A DNA stretch of 25,375 nt from a virus: positions 1-25,375 of the IMG/VR virus record IMGVR_UViG_3300034198_013174, one strand, 5' to 3'. Position 1 is the first letter of the stretch. The number at the start of each line of letters is the position of its first letter. The position numbers and the translations under genes are program-made. The notes beneath the pieces were generated by a model. The model had not been told where the DNA came from. It saw only the letters and a program-made list of their open reading frames with translations, and did not search any database. Of the stretch, positions 23,301-25,375 are shown piece by piece.

Positions 23301-24517
23301 TGCAGTTATACGATTTAATAGCAAAATTAAAAACAATAGAAGAAGATACTGCTAGTATCGGCGGAACTACAGTTCAGGATCCAAGAAATCCAGATATGAT
23401 TACTTGGACTGATCTAGTACAAAAGGGAATGTCTAACCAGATGATTCAAGCCAAATACCCAGGTCTAGATCCTAAACAAGGATTAGTTTCTATTTGGCGA
23501 CTACAGCAACAAGTTAATAAAACGTATCCAGATATTAAATTTCGTCGTACCGACGGAAGTATAGGGTTTGATGGCCGCAATGGTCCGGATACGATTGCAC
23601 AATTTGAAAAAGCTCTCAAGTACGAAGAGATGAAAAAACAACAAGCCGGTAACAATGCGGCCGCACAAACCCCAGACAATTATAATAGCGGTTATAATTT
23701 AGTTGACAACTTAAAAAAATGGGTAAGTGCAAATGTCATTGCTCCAATAACTGGTGCTAGCGATGCATATAATGATGCATCTAGGCGTGTTCCACAACCG
23801 CAGACTGCCAATAATTCACCTATGGAAAGTATTCATAGTTTAGCAGAAAAAATGCGTAGATTAGATGAAGGTTTGGAAATTATGCCTATGATGCCAGGAC
23901 ATGATGGTCAACAAGACAATGTGTCTATGAGTATCAATGTTAACGGTCAAGGGGAAGGTGGCATTCGTAGTATTATGAATATTCTACGTGACATCGAAGG
24001 CAATGATAGTCACGGACATCAAGGCCAAGAGCATGATCCAAAAGAGCCATTAATCGGCGACATGGTAAAAGATATGCACGATGATATCGATAATGATACA
24101 GGTGAAGAAAGTCCATTATCAGATGCTCCTGAAGAAGAAATGGAAGAAGCAAACGAAAATGATGATGCAGAGACATGGGCAAATAGTGCTCACGGTGATG
24201 TGGGACATCATACACATGGAGTTGATGCTGTTACGTTCAGCGGCGACGATATGAATAGCAAAGGTAAGATTAGCCCAGTTGCTCGTGCTCCGGGTACAAA
24301 TCCACTACGTGAACCTAGCCAATTTGACGAATCTTTAGTAAACCGTTTATCAGCAATGTATCAAGAAATTAAAGAAGCAGGCGATAAAAAGACAATGAGT
24401 CGTGCGGCCAAAGGCAACGAAAAATATGGCAAGGATGGCATGAAAGCTCTTGCTAAAGCAGGCCGAGAAGGCAAGAGTCTTGAGCCTATTAAAGCCAAAT
24501 ATAACAAATACGATTAA
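23300..24517 (+). CDS. probable internal or core head protein with charged segments and prohead-protease-like sites
   Basis: A 405-residue protein of unknown function. Residues 25-107 form a folded part in which DGSIGFDGRNGPDTIAQFEK recalls a peptidoglycan-binding repeat (DGxxGPxT...F), though weakly. Residues 225-300 are strongly acidic and His-rich (HDDIDNDTGEESPLSDAPEE). The last 46 residues after Ile357-Lys-Glu359 are basic (13 Lys/Arg against 6 Asp/Glu) with SRAAKGNEKYGKDGMKALAK. IxE or LxE sites that a gp21-like prohead protease could cut occur after Glu15, Glu183, Glu190 and Glu359. Acidic scaffold-like and basic DNA-binding pieces are typical of T4 core and internal proteins. Translation is coupled to the previous gene (TAATG), and a terminator follows. 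Confidence 0.6.
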   Translation: MQLYDLIAKLKTIEEDTASIGGTTVQDPRNPDMITWTDLVQKGMSNQMIQAKYPGLDPKQGLVSIWRLQQQVNKTYPDIKFRRTDGSIGFDGRNGPDTIAQFEKALKYEEMKKQQAGNNAAAQTPDNYNSGYNLVDNLKKWVSANVIAPITGASDAYNDASRRVPQPQTANNSPMESIHSLAEKMRRLDEGLEIMPMMPGHDGQQDNVSMSINVNGQGEGGIRSIMNILRDIEGNDSHGHQGQEHDPKEPLIGDMVKDMHDDIDNDTGEESPLSDAPEEEMEEANENDDAETWANSAHGDVGHHTHGVDAVTFSGDDMNSKGKISPVARAPGTNPLREPSQFDESLVNRLSAMYQEIKEAGDKKTMSRAAKGNEKYGKDGMKALAKAGREGKSLEPIKAKYNKYD

Positions 24518-24551
24518 GTTTCGTCGCAGTTAGCACTCTGTTTCTAGTGCC

Positions 24552-24579
24552 AAATAGACCCTCCGGGGTCTATTTTTTT
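24552..24579 (+). terminator. intrinsic terminator with TCCG tetraloop before gp17
   Basis: A 10-bp perfect stem AAATAGACCC/GGGTCTATTT closes a UNCG-class loop and continues into T residues, 34 bases after the preceding stop codon. Confidence 0.88.
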
Positions 24580-24581
24580 GA

Positions 24582-24593
24582 TTAAATAAATGT
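24582..24593 (+). promoter_or_regulatory. TTAAATAAATGT element directly before gp17
   Basis: It directly follows the terminator and abuts the gp17 ATG. It resembles a T4 late promoter, and no Shine-Dalgarno is present. Confidence 0.45.
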
Positions 24594-25375
24594 ATGGCAA
24601 AATCACTAGACGGCGTCTTAACCAAAAAAGCGCACAGCAAAGAAAAGTTCACGGAAGAACAAGTACAGCATTTATTATTGTGTTCTGACCCTGTTAACGG
24701 GTATGCTCACTTTGCTAGAAATTTCTTTCACATACAGCATCCTGTCAAAGGCAAGATGTTGTTCCAGCCGTTTGAATATCAAGATAGACTACTGCAAAGT
24801 TATCACGACTACAGATTCAACATAAACATGTTGCCACGTCAAAGTGGTAAGACCACTTGTGCATCAGCATACTTGCTATGGTTTGCCATGTTCCATCCGG
24901 ATCAGACCATTCTGGTGGCTGCACATAAGTACACAGGCTCACAGGAAATTATGCAACGTATCCGATATGGATACGAATTATGCCCAGATTTTTTAAGGGC
25001 AGGTGTTGTAAGTTATAACAAAGGGAGTATAGATTTTGACAACGGATCAAGAATTGTATCAGCTACTACTACTGGTAATACCGGTCGTGGTATGTCCATA
25101 TCCTTATTATATTGCGATGAGTTTGCTTTCGTACAACCTAACATTGCTACGGAATTTTGGACCTCAATATCACCAACCCTGGCAACTGGTGGACGAGCAA
25201 TCATTACCAGCACACCCAACAGTGACGAAGACGAGTTTGCCATCATCTGGAAAGAAAGCCAAAATCTCTTAGATGAATATGGCAATGAAAAAACTAATGG
25301 GTTAGGACTTAATGGGTTCCACGGGTTTCGTGCAGAATGGCACGAACATCCAGATCGAGATGATGCATGGAAAGC
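24594..25375 (+). CDS. gp17: terminase large subunit, T4 gp17-like (3' partial)
   Basis: The frame runs off the right edge, so 260 residues, about the N-terminal ATPase half, are visible. FQPFEYQDRLLQSY contains the adenine-binding region. PRQSGKTT (residues 81-88) is Walker A. LLYCDEFAFV (171-180) is Walker B with Asp175 and catalytic Glu176. ITSTPN (205-209) is the coupling motif. This subunit is the packaging motor and headful nuclease, docking on the portal and working with the gp16 ring. The nuclease half lies beyond the window. The start is the first ATG after the terminator. The next Met (residue 55) would remove conserved sequence, so the start is trusted despite no Shine-Dalgarno. 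Confidence 0.93.
   Translation, partial: MAKSLDGVLTKKAHSKEKFTEEQVQHLLLCSDPVNGYAHFARNFFHIQHPVKGKMLFQPFEYQDRLLQSYHDYRFNINMLPRQSGKTTCASAYLLWFAMFHPDQTILVAAHKYTGSQEIMQRIRYGYELCPDFLRAGVVSYNKGSIDFDNGSRIVSATTTGNTGRGMSISLLYCDEFAFVQPNIATEFWTSISPTLATGGRAIITSTPNSDEDEFAIIWKESQNLLDEYGNEKTNGLGLNGFHGFRAEWHEHPDRDDAWK

Noticed and set aside
25013-25285. Minus- and plus-strand short frames inside gp17
   Set aside because: They overlap the conserved Walker B and coupling-motif region of the terminase, which is clearly the real frame.

Overview
The window is a morphogenesis and tail-fibre region of a T4-like contractile-tailed bacteriophage. Recognisable T4-type proteins are the neck proteins gp13 and gp14, tail completion/sheath stabiliser gp15, sheath gp18, tube gp19, head-completion nuclease gp4, both terminase subunits (gp16 and gp17) and a gp1-type dNMP kinase. 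The DNA is AT-rich. The structural proteins carry large Ser/Thr/Gly-rich insertions of the kind I associate with T4-like phages of aquatic bacteria (cyanophage and pelagiphage relatives). No photosynthesis gene or other marker fixes the host.

Region 1 (1-7440, + strand): three virion genes, namely a giant fibre or adhesin protein cut by the left edge, a small structural protein, and a fibre ending in an S74 intramolecular chaperone. Region 2 (7443-10427, + strand): the most unusual part. A 173-residue protein ends in an Asn-Cys-rich tail (19 Cys, 16 of them directly after Asn). It is followed at once by a textbook radical SAM/SPASM enzyme and then by a 321-residue protein of unknown function. 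This is the arrangement of a RiPP-type precursor and its maturase, but it sits next to phage tail-fibre genes. Region 3 (10457-13808, - strand): gp14, gp15 and a Nudix hydrolase as a tightly overlapping operon that converges on region 2 at a shared terminator. Region 4 (13851-16165): gp13, a 2OG-Fe(II) oxygenase, a dNMP kinase with its own sigma70-like promoter, and a minus-strand HNH/zinc-finger protein overlapping the kinase 3' end. Region 5 (16271-25375, + strand): sheath, tube, a probable second tube-fold protein, a small unknown protein, gp4, gp16, two probable internal head proteins, and the start of gp17, cut by the right edge.

Regions 1 and 2 probably build the host-recognition apparatus, with region 2 possibly making a chemically modified fibre or tip component. 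Regions 3-5 build the neck, tail and packaging machine. T4-late-promoter-like boxes (ATAAATA/TAAATAA) stand before many genes. In several genes that lack a Shine-Dalgarno they stand so close to the start codon that leaderless late mRNAs are possible. Three intrinsic terminators, all capped by stable tetraloops, separate the blocks. No tRNA, CRISPR array, IS element or integrase was seen, and no gene-free stretch exceeds about 110 bases.
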